Counted from the stretch's first letter, positions 33,813 through 42,534 are shown. The stretch: DNA of 54,829 nucleotides from CAYNSX01 sp964400165 (GCA_964400165.1 CAYNSX010000012.1:1-54829); one strand, 5' to 3'. Notes: generated by a model from the sequence alone, not told the origin. Program-made: numbers and translations.

Positions 33813-34661
33813 ATGCAGACGCTCGGCGTGATCGGCGCGGGGACGATGGGGCGCGGCATTGCGCAGGTCGCGCTCGGGGCCGGGCTGTCGGTGGTGCTGG
33901 TGGAGCCGGTGGCGGCGGCGCGGAAGCAGGCAGCGCCGCGCATCGCCGCCGGGCTCGATAGGTGGGTGGAAAAGGGGACGCTGGCGGCGAAGGACCGCGA
34001 CGCGGCGGTGGCGCGGCTGACGGTGGCGGAGGCGGTATCGGCGCTGAAGAGCGTGGACTGCGCGGTGGAGGCGGCGCCGGAGGAACTTGACCTAAAGGTC
34101 CGCCTCTTCGCCGAACTCGACGCCACCTGCAAGCTCGACGCTATCCTGGCGAGCAACACTTCCTCAATCTCGATCACGCGGCTGGGCGCGGCGACGAAGC
34201 GGCCCGAGCAAGTAATCGGGCTGCACTTCTTCAACCCGGTGCCGCTGATGCCGCTCATCGAAATTGTGCGCGGGCTGCGGACCAGCGACGCCACGCATGC
34301 GGCGATGGTGGCGCTGGCCGGGCGGCTCGGCAAGACGCCGGTGACGGTCAATGATGCGCCGGGTTTCGTCGCCAACCGCATCCTGCTGCCGATGATCAAT
34401 GAAGCGGTGTTCACGCTGCAAGAAGGCGTCGCCAGCGCCGCGGACATCGATGCCGTGTTCACGCTCGGAATGATTCACCCGATGGGCCCGCTGGCGTTGG
34501 CCGACCTGATCGGGCTGGACATCTGCCTCAACATCCTGGAAGTGCTGCACCGCGACCTGGGCGACGACAAGTATCGTCCGTGCACGCTGCTGCGGCAGTA
34601 TGTGGCGGCGGGGTGGCTGGGGCGCAAGAGCGGGCGCGGCTTTTACGCGTACAAGCAATGA
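33813..34661 (+). CDS. hbd: 3-hydroxybutyryl-CoA dehydrogenase
   Basis: 282 residues. NAD(P)-dependent oxidation of 3-hydroxyacyl-CoA. Seen: the Rossmann motif GAGTMGRGIAQVALGAG, the catalytic-His region GLHFFNPVPLMPLIEIVRG, and the C-terminal domain signature NRILLPMINEAVF and MIHPMGPLALADLIGLD. Its length fits the short-chain PaaH/Hbd family without a fused crotonase. The ATG at 33813 is used; a GTG three codons earlier is possible. The stop overlaps the next start (ATGA). First gene of a plus-strand operon: hbd, acyl-CoA dehydrogenase, etfB, etfA, mutases. Confidence 0.93.
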   Translation: MQTLGVIGAGTMGRGIAQVALGAGLSVVLVEPVAAARKQAAPRIAAGLDRWVEKGTLAAKDRDAAVARLTVAEAVSALKSVDCAVEAAPEELDLKVRLFAELDATCKLDAILASNTSSISITRLGAATKRPEQVIGLHFFNPVPLMPLIEIVRGLRTSDATHAAMVALAGRLGKTPVTVNDAPGFVANRILLPMINEAVFTLQEGVASAADIDAVFTLGMIHPMGPLALADLIGLDICLNILEVLHRDLGDDKYRPCTLLRQYVAAGWLGRKSGRGFYAYKQ

Positions 34662-35800
34662 ACTTCGAACTCACCGAAGAGCAGCGAATGATCCGCGATA
34701 TGGTGCGCGATTTCGCCGACCGCGAACTCGCGCCGCATGCGGCGCGGTGGGATGAGAAGGCGGAGTTTCCGGCCGAGGCGGTGCGCAAACTCGGCGAACT
34801 GGGGCTGATGGGCGTGCCCATCCCCGCCGAGGATGGCGGCGCCGGCGCCGACTATGTGTCGTACGCCCTGGTCATCGAAGAACTCTCCCGCGCCGACGCC
34901 GCGACGGGCGTCATCTGTTCGGCGCACACCTCGCTGGCGTGCGACCCGCTGGCGCGCTTCGCCAATGACGCGCAGCGGGCGCGCTTCCTGCGGCCGCTGG
35001 CGAGCGGGAAGGGCCTCGGGTGCTATTCGTTGAGCGAACCGCAAACCGGTTCCGACGCGGCGTCACTGCAATGCACGGCAACGCGCACGAACGGCGAGTG
35101 GGTGATCAACGGGCGCAAGGTGTTTGTGACGAACGGGCGCGAGGCGGATGTCACGCTCTTCTTCGCCACGCACGACAAGGCGGCGGGGCACTTGGGCGTC
35201 TGCGCGTTCGCCATCGAGAAGGGGCACCCGGGGTTCGCGGTCGGGTCGATCCTGCACAAACTCGGCATCCGGGCGTCGTCCACGGTGGAACTGCTCTTCG
35301 ACCACTGCGTCCTGTCGGACGACCACCTGATCGGGCAGCCGGGCGACGGGTTCAAGATTGCGATGAGCGCGCTCGACGGCGGGCGCATCGGCATCGCCGC
35401 GCAAGCGGTCGGCATCGCGCGGGCGGCGCTCGAAGCATCGGCGGCGTACGGCAAGGTGCGTCTCACCTTCGGCAAGCCCATCGTCGAACACCAGGCCGTC
35501 CAGAACATGATCGCCGATATGGCGACCTGGGTGGACGGGGCGCGGCTGCTCGTCCTGCGGGCGGCGACGCTGCGCGACCGCAAGGAGCGCTACACCGAAG
35601 CGGCGGCGAAAGCGAAGCTGTTCGCCTCCGACATTGCGATGAAGGCGACGCGCCTGGGCGTGCAGGTCTTCGGGGGCTACGGCTACTCGGTAGAATATCC
35701 TGTCGAACGCTTCTACCGCGACGCCAAGATCACGGAGATTTATGAGGGCACTTCTGAAGTGATGCGGATGGTCATCGCCCGCGACCTGCTGCGCGACTGA
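34658..35800 (+). CDS. Acyl-CoA dehydrogenase (second; butyryl-CoA-dehydrogenase-like)
   Basis: 380 residues, the standard short-chain acyl-CoA dehydrogenase length. Seen: NFELTEEQRMIRDMVRDFADREL, flavin motif GCYSLSEPQTGSDAA, VFGGYGYSVEYPVERFYRDAKI, and catalytic Glu in IYEGTSEVMRMVIAR. Its location between hbd and etfBA supports a role in butyryl- or similar short-chain acyl-CoA oxidation. Overlaps the hbd stop by 4 bases; etfB begins one base after its stop. Confidence 0.93.
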   Translation: MNFELTEEQRMIRDMVRDFADRELAPHAARWDEKAEFPAEAVRKLGELGLMGVPIPAEDGGAGADYVSYALVIEELSRADAATGVICSAHTSLACDPLARFANDAQRARFLRPLASGKGLGCYSLSEPQTGSDAASLQCTATRTNGEWVINGRKVFVTNGREADVTLFFATHDKAAGHLGVCAFAIEKGHPGFAVGSILHKLGIRASSTVELLFDHCVLSDDHLIGQPGDGFKIAMSALDGGRIGIAAQAVGIARAALEASAAYGKVRLTFGKPIVEHQAVQNMIADMATWVDGARLLVLRAATLRDRKERYTEAAAKAKLFASDIAMKATRLGVQVFGGYGYSVEYPVERFYRDAKITEIYEGTSEVMRMVIARDLLRD

Positions 35801-35801
35801 C

Positions 35802-36590
35802 ATGCGGCTGCTCGCGCTCATCAAGCAGGTCCCCGACACCTTCGCACGCCTGGCGCTGACCAGCGGCGCGCAGGGCATCGAAACGAAGGACCTGTCCTGG
35901 GTCATCAGCCCCTACGATGAATTCGCCATCGAGGCGGCGCTGCGATTGCGGGAAGCGCACACCGGCGAGGTCATCGTGGCCAGTCTCGGGCCGGCGCGGG
36001 TGGCGGACTCGCTGCGCCAGGCGCTGGCGATGGGGGCCGACGCCGCGTTCCATTTCACCGACGCCGCGTTCGAGGGCGCCGATGCCGCGGCGACGGCGCT
36101 GGTGTTCGCCAAGTGGCTGTCGGGGCAGCAGTTCGATCTCATCTTGTGCGGGCGGCAGGCGGTGGACGACGACTGCCAGTATGTCCACGCCGCGATCGCC
36201 GAGCGGCTGGGCTGGCCGCATGTGCATGTGGTGCGGCAACTGGAAGTGGACCCGGCGGCGCAGACGGTGACCGCACACCGCGATGTCGAGGGCGGTATCG
36301 AGGTGGTGCGCTGTCCGCTGCCAGCCGTCATCACCTGCCAGTGGAATATGAACCAGCCGCGGCTGCCGTCGCTGCAAGGAATCATGAAAGCGAAGTCCAA
36401 GCCGATCACGCCGGTCAGCGCCGCCGCCGCTGGCGTGACGGCGGACGAAATTGCGGCGGCGTGTGACCTGCGCTACGGCGACTTCGCCTATCCGGAGCAG
36501 AAGCGGCAGAACAAGATCGTCGCCGGCGACCCCGCGGCGGCGGTCAAAGAACTGGTGCGCCTGTTGCGCGAAGAAGCGAAGGTGTTGTGA
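35802..36590 (+). CDS. etfB: Electron transfer flavoprotein beta subunit
   Basis: 262 residues. Accepts electrons from acyl-CoA dehydrogenases as the ETF alpha/beta heterodimer with AMP/FAD. Seen: MRLLALIKQVPDT, the beta-signature LILCGRQAVDDDCQYVHAAIAERLG, and VTAHRDVEGGIEVVRCPLPAVITC with the C-terminal LPSLQGIMKAKSKPI arm. TGATG overlap with etfA. The operon arrangement implies it serves the acyl-CoA dehydrogenases encoded around it. Confidence 0.95.
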   Translation: MRLLALIKQVPDTFARLALTSGAQGIETKDLSWVISPYDEFAIEAALRLREAHTGEVIVASLGPARVADSLRQALAMGADAAFHFTDAAFEGADAAATALVFAKWLSGQQFDLILCGRQAVDDDCQYVHAAIAERLGWPHVHVVRQLEVDPAAQTVTAHRDVEGGIEVVRCPLPAVITCQWNMNQPRLPSLQGIMKAKSKPITPVSAAAAGVTADEIAAACDLRYGDFAYPEQKRQNKIVAGDPAAAVKELVRLLREEAKVL

Positions 36591-37585
36591 TGGCCGCGTA
36601 CTGGGCGTTGGTGGAACTGAAGGAGGGGCTGCCGCGGCGCGGATCGCTGGAGGCGCTGCGATTGGCCGCCCGACTGGCGGGGCAAACGGGCGCAACGGTG
36701 AGCGTGGTGACGATTGCGCCAACAGTGAGCGCGCAGGCGGCGGCAACGCTGGCCGGCTACGGCGCGAAGTCCATCGAACGGATTTGGGGCGACGGCCTCG
36801 ATCCCTACACGCCCACCGCTTACACCGCGGCGCTCGCCGCGTACACGAAGGGCGCCGGCGCGCCCGACGCGCTGTTCGCCTGCACGACGAGCCGCGTGCG
36901 CGACTTCGGGCCGCGATTCGCGGCGCGCGCCGGGTTCGTGTATTGCCCCGATGTCATCGAGGTGTCGCTCAAGGACGGCGCGCTGACCGCGCGGCGGCCG
37001 CTGTACGCGGGCAAGGTGCTCGCCACGGCGCGCTTCGCCGCCGGGCGACCACCGTTTATCGGCACCCGCCCGAACAACTTCCCGCCCGGCGACCCGGCCG
37101 CGGGGGCGACGGCGCCGGTGAATGAGCACACGGTCACCATCCCCACGGCCGACCGCCGGATGGAAGTGCTGGAATTCCAGCCCGCCGGCGGCGACCGCCC
37201 CGAATTGCAGGAGGCGCGCATCGTCGTCTCCGGCGGCCGCGGGATGAAGGGGCCGGAAAACTGGCACCTGCTCGAAGCGCTGGCGGACTCGCTCGGCGCG
37301 GCGCTCGGGGCCTCGCGGGCGGTGTGCGACGCCGGCTGGCGGCCGCATCGGGAACAAGTCGGGCAGACGGGCAAGACGGTGACTCCGGAGCTCTATGTGG
37401 CGGTGGCCATCTCGGGGGCCATCCAGCACCGGGTGGGGATGTCGTCGAGCAAATGGATTGTGGCAGTGAACCGGGACAAAGATGCTGATATATTTAAGAT
37501 CAGTGATTTCGGGCTCGTCGGGGATGTTTTTGAACTGCTCCCCCTGCTGACCGCCGAAATCCGAAAGGCCAAGGGCAGTGGCTAA
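36590..37585 (+). CDS. etfA: Electron transfer flavoprotein alpha subunit
   Basis: 331 residues. The C-terminal FAD-binding domain has IVVSGGRGMKGPENW, the SRAVCDAGWRPHREQVGQTGKTVTPELYVAVAISGAIQH block and IVAVNRDKDADIFKISDFGLVGDVFELLP, all hallmarks of ETF-alpha. The ATG at 36590 overlaps the etfB stop; a GTG one codon earlier is an alternative. Its stop lies 8 bases inside the following mutase gene, so the mutase is tied to the beta-oxidation operon. Confidence 0.95.
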   Translation: MAAYWALVELKEGLPRRGSLEALRLAARLAGQTGATVSVVTIAPTVSAQAAATLAGYGAKSIERIWGDGLDPYTPTAYTAALAAYTKGAGAPDALFACTTSRVRDFGPRFAARAGFVYCPDVIEVSLKDGALTARRPLYAGKVLATARFAAGRPPFIGTRPNNFPPGDPAAGATAPVNEHTVTIPTADRRMEVLEFQPAGGDRPELQEARIVVSGGRGMKGPENWHLLEALADSLGAALGASRAVCDAGWRPHREQVGQTGKTVTPELYVAVAISGAIQHRVGMSSSKWIVAVNRDKDADIFKISDFGLVGDVFELLPLLTAEIRKAKGSG

Positions 37586-39287
37586 AGCCGAGGACGCAGT
37601 GCAGAGCGAACAAGCGGCGCAGGCGGCCCGCGCCGAGTTGCAGCAGGCGCTGGAACAGTGGGAACAGCATATGCTGGCGCCCTACCTGCAGAAGGCGCCG
37701 GAGCGCAAGCCCGCCTTCGAAACGCTCTCCTGGCTGCCGACCAAGCGCCTCTACACCCCGCTCGACACCGACAAGACCGACCCGCTGCGCGACATCGGCT
37801 TCCCCGGCGAATTCCCCTACACCCGCGGGGTCTACCCGACGATGTACCGCGGCCGGCTGTGGACGATGCGCCAGTTCGCCGGCTTCGGCGCCGCCGAGGA
37901 CACGAACCGCCGCTTCCGCCTGCTGCTCGAGCACGGCGAGACCGGCCTCTCGACCGCGTTCGATATGCCGACGCTGATGGGCTACGACCCCGACCACGCG
38001 CAAGCCGAGGGCGAAGTGGGGCGGTGCGGCGTCTCGATCTGCTGCGCGCGCGATATGGAGCGGCTGTTCGATCAGATTCCGCTCGGCGAGGTGACGGTCT
38101 CGATGACGATCAATGCGCCGGCGCTGCCGATCTTCGCGTTCTTCCTGGTCGCGGCGGAGCGGCAGGGCGTGCCGTTCGAGAAACTGGGCGGGACGCTGCA
38201 GAACGACATGCTCAAGGAGTACATCGCGCAGAAAGAGTGGGCGTTCCCGGTCAAGCCGTCGGTGAAGTTGGTAGTGGACTGCATCGAGTACTGCACGCAG
38301 CACTTGCCGCGCTGGCACGCGGTCAGCATCAGCGGCTATCACATCCGCGAGGCGGGCTCGACCGCGGTGCAGGAACTGGCGTTCACGCTGATCGACGGGC
38401 TGACCTATGTCGAGGAGGCAGTGGCGCGCGGGCTGGACATCGATGAGTTCGCGCCGCGGCTGTCGTTCTTCTGGGATGTGCACAACGAGTTCTTCGAGGA
38501 AATCGCCAAGATGCGCGCCGCCCGGCGCATCTGGGCGCGTGAAATCAAGGAGCGCTACAACCCGAAAAACCAGCGCTCGCTGCTGCTGCGCACGCACTGC
38601 CAGACGGCCGGCGTTTCGCTTACCGCGCAGCAGCCGATGAACAACCTGGTGCGCGTTGCGCTGCAGGCGCTGGCCGCCGTCCTCGGCGGGGCGCAGTCGG
38701 TGCACACTAACGCGCTCGACGAGACCTACGCGCTGCCCACGGACGAGTCGGCGCTGCTCGCGCTCCGGCAGCAGCAAATCATCGCGCATGAGACCGGCGT
38801 CACCGATACCATCGACCCGCTCGGCGGGTCGTATTACTTGGAGACGCTGACCAATCAGATGGAAGAGGGCTTCGCCCGCTACCTGGAGACCATCGAGGGG
38901 ATGGGCGGGATGGTGGCTGCGGTGGAGCAGGGCTACCCGCAGCAGGAAATCCTGGCGGCCTCGGCGCGCTTCCAAGCAGAAGTCGAGCGCGGGGAGCGGG
39001 TGATTGTGGGCGTGAACAAGTTTGTCACCGCGGACGCGCCGATCCCCCTCCTGCGGATTGACGATGAAGTGGAGCGGAAGACCACGGCTCGAGTGCAAGC
39101 GCTCCGGGCCGAGCGGGATCCGGCCCGCTGGCAGGCCAGTTTGCAGGGCTTGCAAGCAGCCGCTCGCAAGGGGGAGAATGTCCTGCCCGCCTTGCTCGAG
39201 GCGGCCCGTGCGGACGCCACGCTGGGCGAAGTGATGGATGCCCTGCGCGCGGTCTACGGAGTCTATCGCGAACCAGCGATGTTTTAG
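37578..39287 (+). CDS. B12-dependent acyl-CoA mutase large subunit, isobutyryl-CoA-mutase-like
   Basis: 569-residue TIM-barrel subunit of the methylmalonyl-CoA-mutase superfamily, lacking the B12-binding domain, which is encoded separately at 41181. Family motifs: FPYTRGVYPTMYRGRLWT, GYDPDH, SGYHIREAG, LHTNALDE-type HTN. Substrate positions differ from methylmalonyl-CoA mutase. The Tyr of RQYAG is Phe100 (RQFAG), the following pocket residue is Ala127 (LSTAFD), and the carboxylate-binding Arg is Gln218 (KEYIAQ). Phe/Ala/Gln is the isobutyryl-CoA mutase pattern as I recall it (Phe80/Gln198). It should interconvert isobutyryl- and n-butyryl-CoA, feeding the operon's own beta-oxidation. GTG start overlapping etfA. 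The residue mapping was done by eye. Confidence 0.85.
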   Translation: MAKAEDAVQSEQAAQAARAELQQALEQWEQHMLAPYLQKAPERKPAFETLSWLPTKRLYTPLDTDKTDPLRDIGFPGEFPYTRGVYPTMYRGRLWTMRQFAGFGAAEDTNRRFRLLLEHGETGLSTAFDMPTLMGYDPDHAQAEGEVGRCGVSICCARDMERLFDQIPLGEVTVSMTINAPALPIFAFFLVAAERQGVPFEKLGGTLQNDMLKEYIAQKEWAFPVKPSVKLVVDCIEYCTQHLPRWHAVSISGYHIREAGSTAVQELAFTLIDGLTYVEEAVARGLDIDEFAPRLSFFWDVHNEFFEEIAKMRAARRIWAREIKERYNPKNQRSLLLRTHCQTAGVSLTAQQPMNNLVRVALQALAAVLGGAQSVHTNALDETYALPTDESALLALRQQQIIAHETGVTDTIDPLGGSYYLETLTNQMEEGFARYLETIEGMGGMVAAVEQGYPQQEILAASARFQAEVERGERVIVGVNKFVTADAPIPLLRIDDEVERKTTARVQALRAERDPARWQASLQGLQAAARKGENVLPALLEAARADATLGEVMDALRAVYGVYREPAMF

Positions 39288-39311
39288 CGGCCATCGGCAC
39301 CCAGCCGGCGG

Positions 39312-39329
39312 CCCCGGCCGAGGCCGGGG
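39312..39329. repeat. Intercistronic GC hairpin between the two mutase genes
   Basis: CCCCGGCC / GGCCGGGG with a two-base centre in the 108-bp spacer. No T-tract, so it is more likely an mRNA-stability or pausing hairpin than a terminator. Confidence 0.45.
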
Positions 39330-39395
39330 AAGTCCGGCCTCTTGACCTGGCACCGATCACAGCCCGACATCGAAGCAATTGAGGAGCAGGAAGCG

Positions 39396-41135
39396 ATGGC
39401 GAAGGCGAAGCCCCAGGCGTCGGCGGAACGCCGCGCCGGGGGCGACCGCAAGGGCGGAGCGCACTCCAACGGGGCCAACGGCGCCGTGGCTGATGCGCGG
39501 GCCCGCTGGGAGCGCGAGACCTACCGCCCGGCCGCCAACGGGCACCCCGAACGCCAGTCAGAGTTCCGCACGCTCTCCGGCCTGCCGCTGAAGGCCATCT
39601 ACACGCCCGACGATGTGCGCGAGGCCGGCTTCGACTGGCTCGGGCACCCGGGGGAGTTCCCGTTCACGCGCGGTGTCTACCCGACGATGTACCGAGGGCG
39701 GCTGTGGACCATCCGCCAGGTGGCCGGATACGGCACCGCCGAAGACACCAACCACCGCTTCCGCTATCTGCTCGATCAGGGCGAGACGGGACTGTCGGTC
39801 ACTTTCGATATGCCGACGCTGATGGGCTACGACTCCGACCACCCGCGCTCGCGGGGCGAGGTCGGACTGGGCGGTGTGGCGATCGACGCGGCGCGCGATA
39901 TGTATCAGTTGTACGAAGGACTGCCGCTCGACAAACTCACCGCGTCGCTCACGATCAACTGCCCGGCCGCGGTCATCCTGGCGTTCTACCTCGACGCCGC
40001 GCAGCGGATGGGGTTCAATTGGGCGGTGCTCGGCGGGACGGTGCAGAACGACATCCTGAAAGAATTCCACGCGCAAAACGAATGGGCGTTCCCGCCGGCG
40101 CCGTCGCTCTCGCTCGTCGTGGACCAGGTCGAATTCTGCACGCAGCAGGTGCCGCGCTGGAACACCATCAGCATCAGCGGCTATCACATGCGCGAGGCGG
40201 GCGCCACCGCGGTGCAAGAACTGGCCTACACGCTGCTCGACGGGCTCACCTATGTACAGGCGTGCGTGGACCGCGGCCTGGAGGTCGACGCCTTCGCGCC
40301 GCGCTTCTCGTTCTTCTTCGACATCCACAACGATTTCTTCGAAGAGATCGCCAAACTGCGCGCCGCGCGCCGCATCTGGGCGCGTGAGATGCAGCGCCGC
40401 TTCCACCCGAAAAACGAGAAGTCGCTGCTGATGCGCTGCCACTGCCAGACGGCGGGCGTCTCGCTCCTCGCGCAGCAGCCGATGAACAACATCGCCCGCG
40501 TCGCGTTGCAGGCGCTGGCCGCTGTCCTCGGCGGCGCGCAATCGCTGCACACCAACGGCTTCGACGAGACCTATGCCCTGCCCACCGAAGAGACCGCGCA
40601 ACTTGCGGTGCGCACGCAACAAATCATCGCCCACGAGTCGGGCGTAGCGAATGTCATCGACCCGGTCGGCGGCAGTTACTTCCTCGAGACGCTCACCGAC
40701 GAGATGGAAGCGGCGGCCTACCAGGAGTTCAGCATCATCGAGGGGATGGGCGGGATGCTGGCGGCGATCGAGAGCGGCTATGTCCGCCAGCGCATCGGCG
40801 ATTCGGCGATGCGCTTCCAGCGGGAAGTGGACTGCGGCGACCGCGTGCAGGTGGGGCTGAACCAGTTTGTGGAAGGCCCGGCGCCGAAACTCGACACGCA
40901 TGAGCACGACACGGAATCCGAAGCCCGCGCCTGCGAGCGCCTGACCGAACTGCGCCGCAACCGCGACCACGCCGCCTGGAAGCGCACCCGCACCGAATTG
41001 CAGCAGGCCGCCCGCCGGGGCCGGAACCTGATGCCGCACATCCTCGACTGCGCCGCCGCGCAAGCGACCGAGGGCGAGATTATGGACGCTCTGCGCGCCG
41101 TGTACGGCGAATACGACGCCCCGCCGCTGTACTAA
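39396..41135 (+). CDS. B12-dependent acyl-CoA mutase large subunit with atypical active site
   Basis: 579 residues, paralogue of the preceding gene; again only the TIM-barrel part. The N-terminal ~40 residues are low-complexity Lys/Ala/Gly. Conserved: FPFTRGVYPTMYRGRLWTIRQ, GYDSDHP, SGYHMREAG, LHTNGFDE. Substrate-pocket positions are Val109 (RQVAG), Thr136 (LSVTFDMP) and Gln227 (KEFHAQ). As I recall, methylmalonyl-CoA mutase has Tyr/Ala/Arg, isobutyryl-CoA mutase Phe/Ala/Gln and 2-hydroxyisobutyryl-CoA mutase Ile/Asp/Gln. Val/Thr/Gln matches none; the polar Thr near the acyl group is closest in spirit to the 2-hydroxyisobutyryl enzyme. The ATG at 39396 is chosen for its GAGGAG/GGAAG upstream region. 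Substrate unknown. Confidence 0.85.
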   Translation: MAKAKPQASAERRAGGDRKGGAHSNGANGAVADARARWERETYRPAANGHPERQSEFRTLSGLPLKAIYTPDDVREAGFDWLGHPGEFPFTRGVYPTMYRGRLWTIRQVAGYGTAEDTNHRFRYLLDQGETGLSVTFDMPTLMGYDSDHPRSRGEVGLGGVAIDAARDMYQLYEGLPLDKLTASLTINCPAAVILAFYLDAAQRMGFNWAVLGGTVQNDILKEFHAQNEWAFPPAPSLSLVVDQVEFCTQQVPRWNTISISGYHMREAGATAVQELAYTLLDGLTYVQACVDRGLEVDAFAPRFSFFFDIHNDFFEEIAKLRAARRIWAREMQRRFHPKNEKSLLMRCHCQTAGVSLLAQQPMNNIARVALQALAAVLGGAQSLHTNGFDETYALPTEETAQLAVRTQQIIAHESGVANVIDPVGGSYFLETLTDEMEAAAYQEFSIIEGMGGMLAAIESGYVRQRIGDSAMRFQREVDCGDRVQVGLNQFVEGPAPKLDTHEHDTESEARACERLTELRRNRDHAAWKRTRTELQQAARRGRNLMPHILDCAAAQATEGEIMDALRAVYGEYDAPPLY

Positions 41136-41138
41136 GCA

Positions 41139-41158
41139 GGCGCGCGGCTACGCGCGCC
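41139..41158. repeat. Intercistronic GC hairpin before B12 subunit gene
   Basis: GGCGCGCG / CGCGCGCC with a GCTA loop directly after the mutase stop codon and 22 nt before the next ATG. Probably an intra-operon mRNA structure. Confidence 0.5.
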
Positions 41159-41180
41159 GAACTCTCTTCTACACTCACTG

Positions 41181-41603
41181 ATGCCTGACGACCGCCCGAT
41201 CAAAGTGCTCGTTGCCAAGGCCGGCCTCGACGGCCACGACCGCGGCGTCAAAGTCGTGGCCCGCGCCCTGCGCGATGCCGGCATGGAAGTGGTCTACACC
41301 GGCCTGCACCAGACGCCCGAACAGGTGGTGATGGCGGCGCTGCAAGAGGATGTCGAGGCCATCGGCGTCTCGCTGCTCTCCGGCGCCCATATGCACATCT
41401 TCCCGCGCTTGGCGGAACTGATGAAGGAGAAGGGCCTCGACGATGTCATCCTGTTCGGCGGCGGCATCATCCCGCAGGAAGACATCCCCGGCCTCGAGCA
41501 GGCGGGCGTCGCCAAAGTCTTCCTGCCCGGCTCCACGCTGAAAGAGATTGTCGAGTTCTTGCGGGGTGCGGTGAAGGAGAGGCGGGGGCGCGCTCGCGTC
41601 TAG
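41181..41603 (+). CDS. Acyl-CoA mutase small (cobalamin-binding) subunit
   Basis: 140 residues. Seen: VAKAGLDGHDRGVKVVARALRDAG with the base-off/His-on ligand motif DxHxxG (DGHDRG), VSLLSGAHM (the S-L-L/SxL loop) and FGGGIIPQEDI (the GG motif). It binds adenosylcobalamin and docks on a TIM-barrel subunit. Only one such subunit is encoded for two large subunits, so it is probably shared. The two-subunit (IcmA/IcmB, HcmA/HcmB-like) layout differs from fused single-chain mutases. The GTPase chaperone meaB lies at 48.2 kb. Confidence 0.93.
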   Translation: MPDDRPIKVLVAKAGLDGHDRGVKVVARALRDAGMEVVYTGLHQTPEQVVMAALQEDVEAIGVSLLSGAHMHIFPRLAELMKEKGLDDVILFGGGIIPQEDIPGLEQAGVAKVFLPGSTLKEIVEFLRGAVKERRGRARV

Positions 41604-41637
41604 CGAAGAGTTATCATGCAATTTGGAAAGAGCACAA

Positions 41638-42534
41638 ATGGGAGCCACGAACCAAATCTTTCTCGGTGACAACCTGCCCATCCTTCAAGGGATGGAAAGC
41701 GGCAGCGTGGATTTGATCTACATCGACCCGCCCTTCAACACGGGCAAGATTCAGACCAGGCAGCAGATCAAGACGATTCGAAGTGACAACGGGGATAGAG
41801 TCGGTTTCCAGGGACACAAATATCAAACAATTCACATCGGCGAGAGGGCGTTCGCAGATCTGTTTGACGACTATCTCGCCTTCCTTGAGCCGCGCCTAGT
41901 TGAGGCCTACAGAGTTCTAGCTCCTCACGGATCATTTTATTTTCACATCGACTATCGGGAAGTCCATTACTGCAAGATTCTTCTGGATGCCATCTTCGGA
42001 CGGGATTGCTTCCTCAACGAAATCATCTGGGCGTACGACTACGGGGGCCGACCCAAAGATCGCTGGCCACCAAAGCACGACAACATCCTGGTCTATGTCA
42101 AGGACCGCCAAAACTATGTCTTCAACACCGACGAAGTCGAACGAATCCCTTATATGGCCCCCGGTCTTGTCGGTCCGGAAAAGGCGGCGCGAGGCAAACT
42201 CCCGACCGATACTTGGTGGCACACGATCGTTCCCACGAACGGGAAGGAGAAGACCGGATATCCGACTCAGAAACCATTAGCCATTTTGAAGCGCGTGATT
42301 CAAGCGTCTTCGCGACAGGGCGATTTGGTCTTGGATTTCTTTGCCGGAAGTGGGACAACGGGAATCGCCTGCCTCGCGCTTGGCAGGCGCTTCGGTCTAG
42401 TCGACAACAATCGTGAAGCGCTCGAGGTTATGGCGCGTCGGTTTACTGGCGTGGAACTGATTGAGTGGCATGCTTTCGACCCCCGTCCTTTTCAAGATGA
42501 AAAGCAATCCGCTCTCTCTGGTCTTTGGCAGTGA
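41638..42534 (+). CDS. DNA methyltransferase (adenine-specific, motif order IV...I)
   Basis: 298 residues. Motif IV DPPF (YIDPPFNTGK, ~30) is N-terminal, followed by a recognition region and then motif I LDFFAGSGTTGIACL (~237), an order typical of beta-class amino-methyltransferases, mostly N6-adenine. ATG at 41638 after GGAAAG. Base composition is clearly less GC-rich and codon use differs from flanking acyl-CoA genes. The next gene overlaps its stop (GTGA) and looks like a nuclease, so the two form a compact restriction-modification unit inserted into the mutase cluster. Confidence 0.85.
   Translation: MGATNQIFLGDNLPILQGMESGSVDLIYIDPPFNTGKIQTRQQIKTIRSDNGDRVGFQGHKYQTIHIGERAFADLFDDYLAFLEPRLVEAYRVLAPHGSFYFHIDYREVHYCKILLDAIFGRDCFLNEIIWAYDYGGRPKDRWPPKHDNILVYVKDRQNYVFNTDEVERIPYMAPGLVGPEKAARGKLPTDTWWHTIVPTNGKEKTGYPTQKPLAILKRVIQASSRQGDLVLDFFAGSGTTGIACLALGRRFGLVDNNREALEVMARRFTGVELIEWHAFDPRPFQDEKQSALSGLWQ

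Noticed and set aside
37500..39353. Long minus-strand open frame across the first mutase gene
   Set aside because: It is antisense to a gene with full family similarity; the translation is Arg/Gln/His-rich with no domain. It is a by-product of high-GC codon bias.
37578..41135. Annotating both large mutase subunits as methylmalonyl-CoA mutase
   Set aside because: Both have Gln at the carboxylate-binding Arg position and non-Tyr residues at the RQYAG site.
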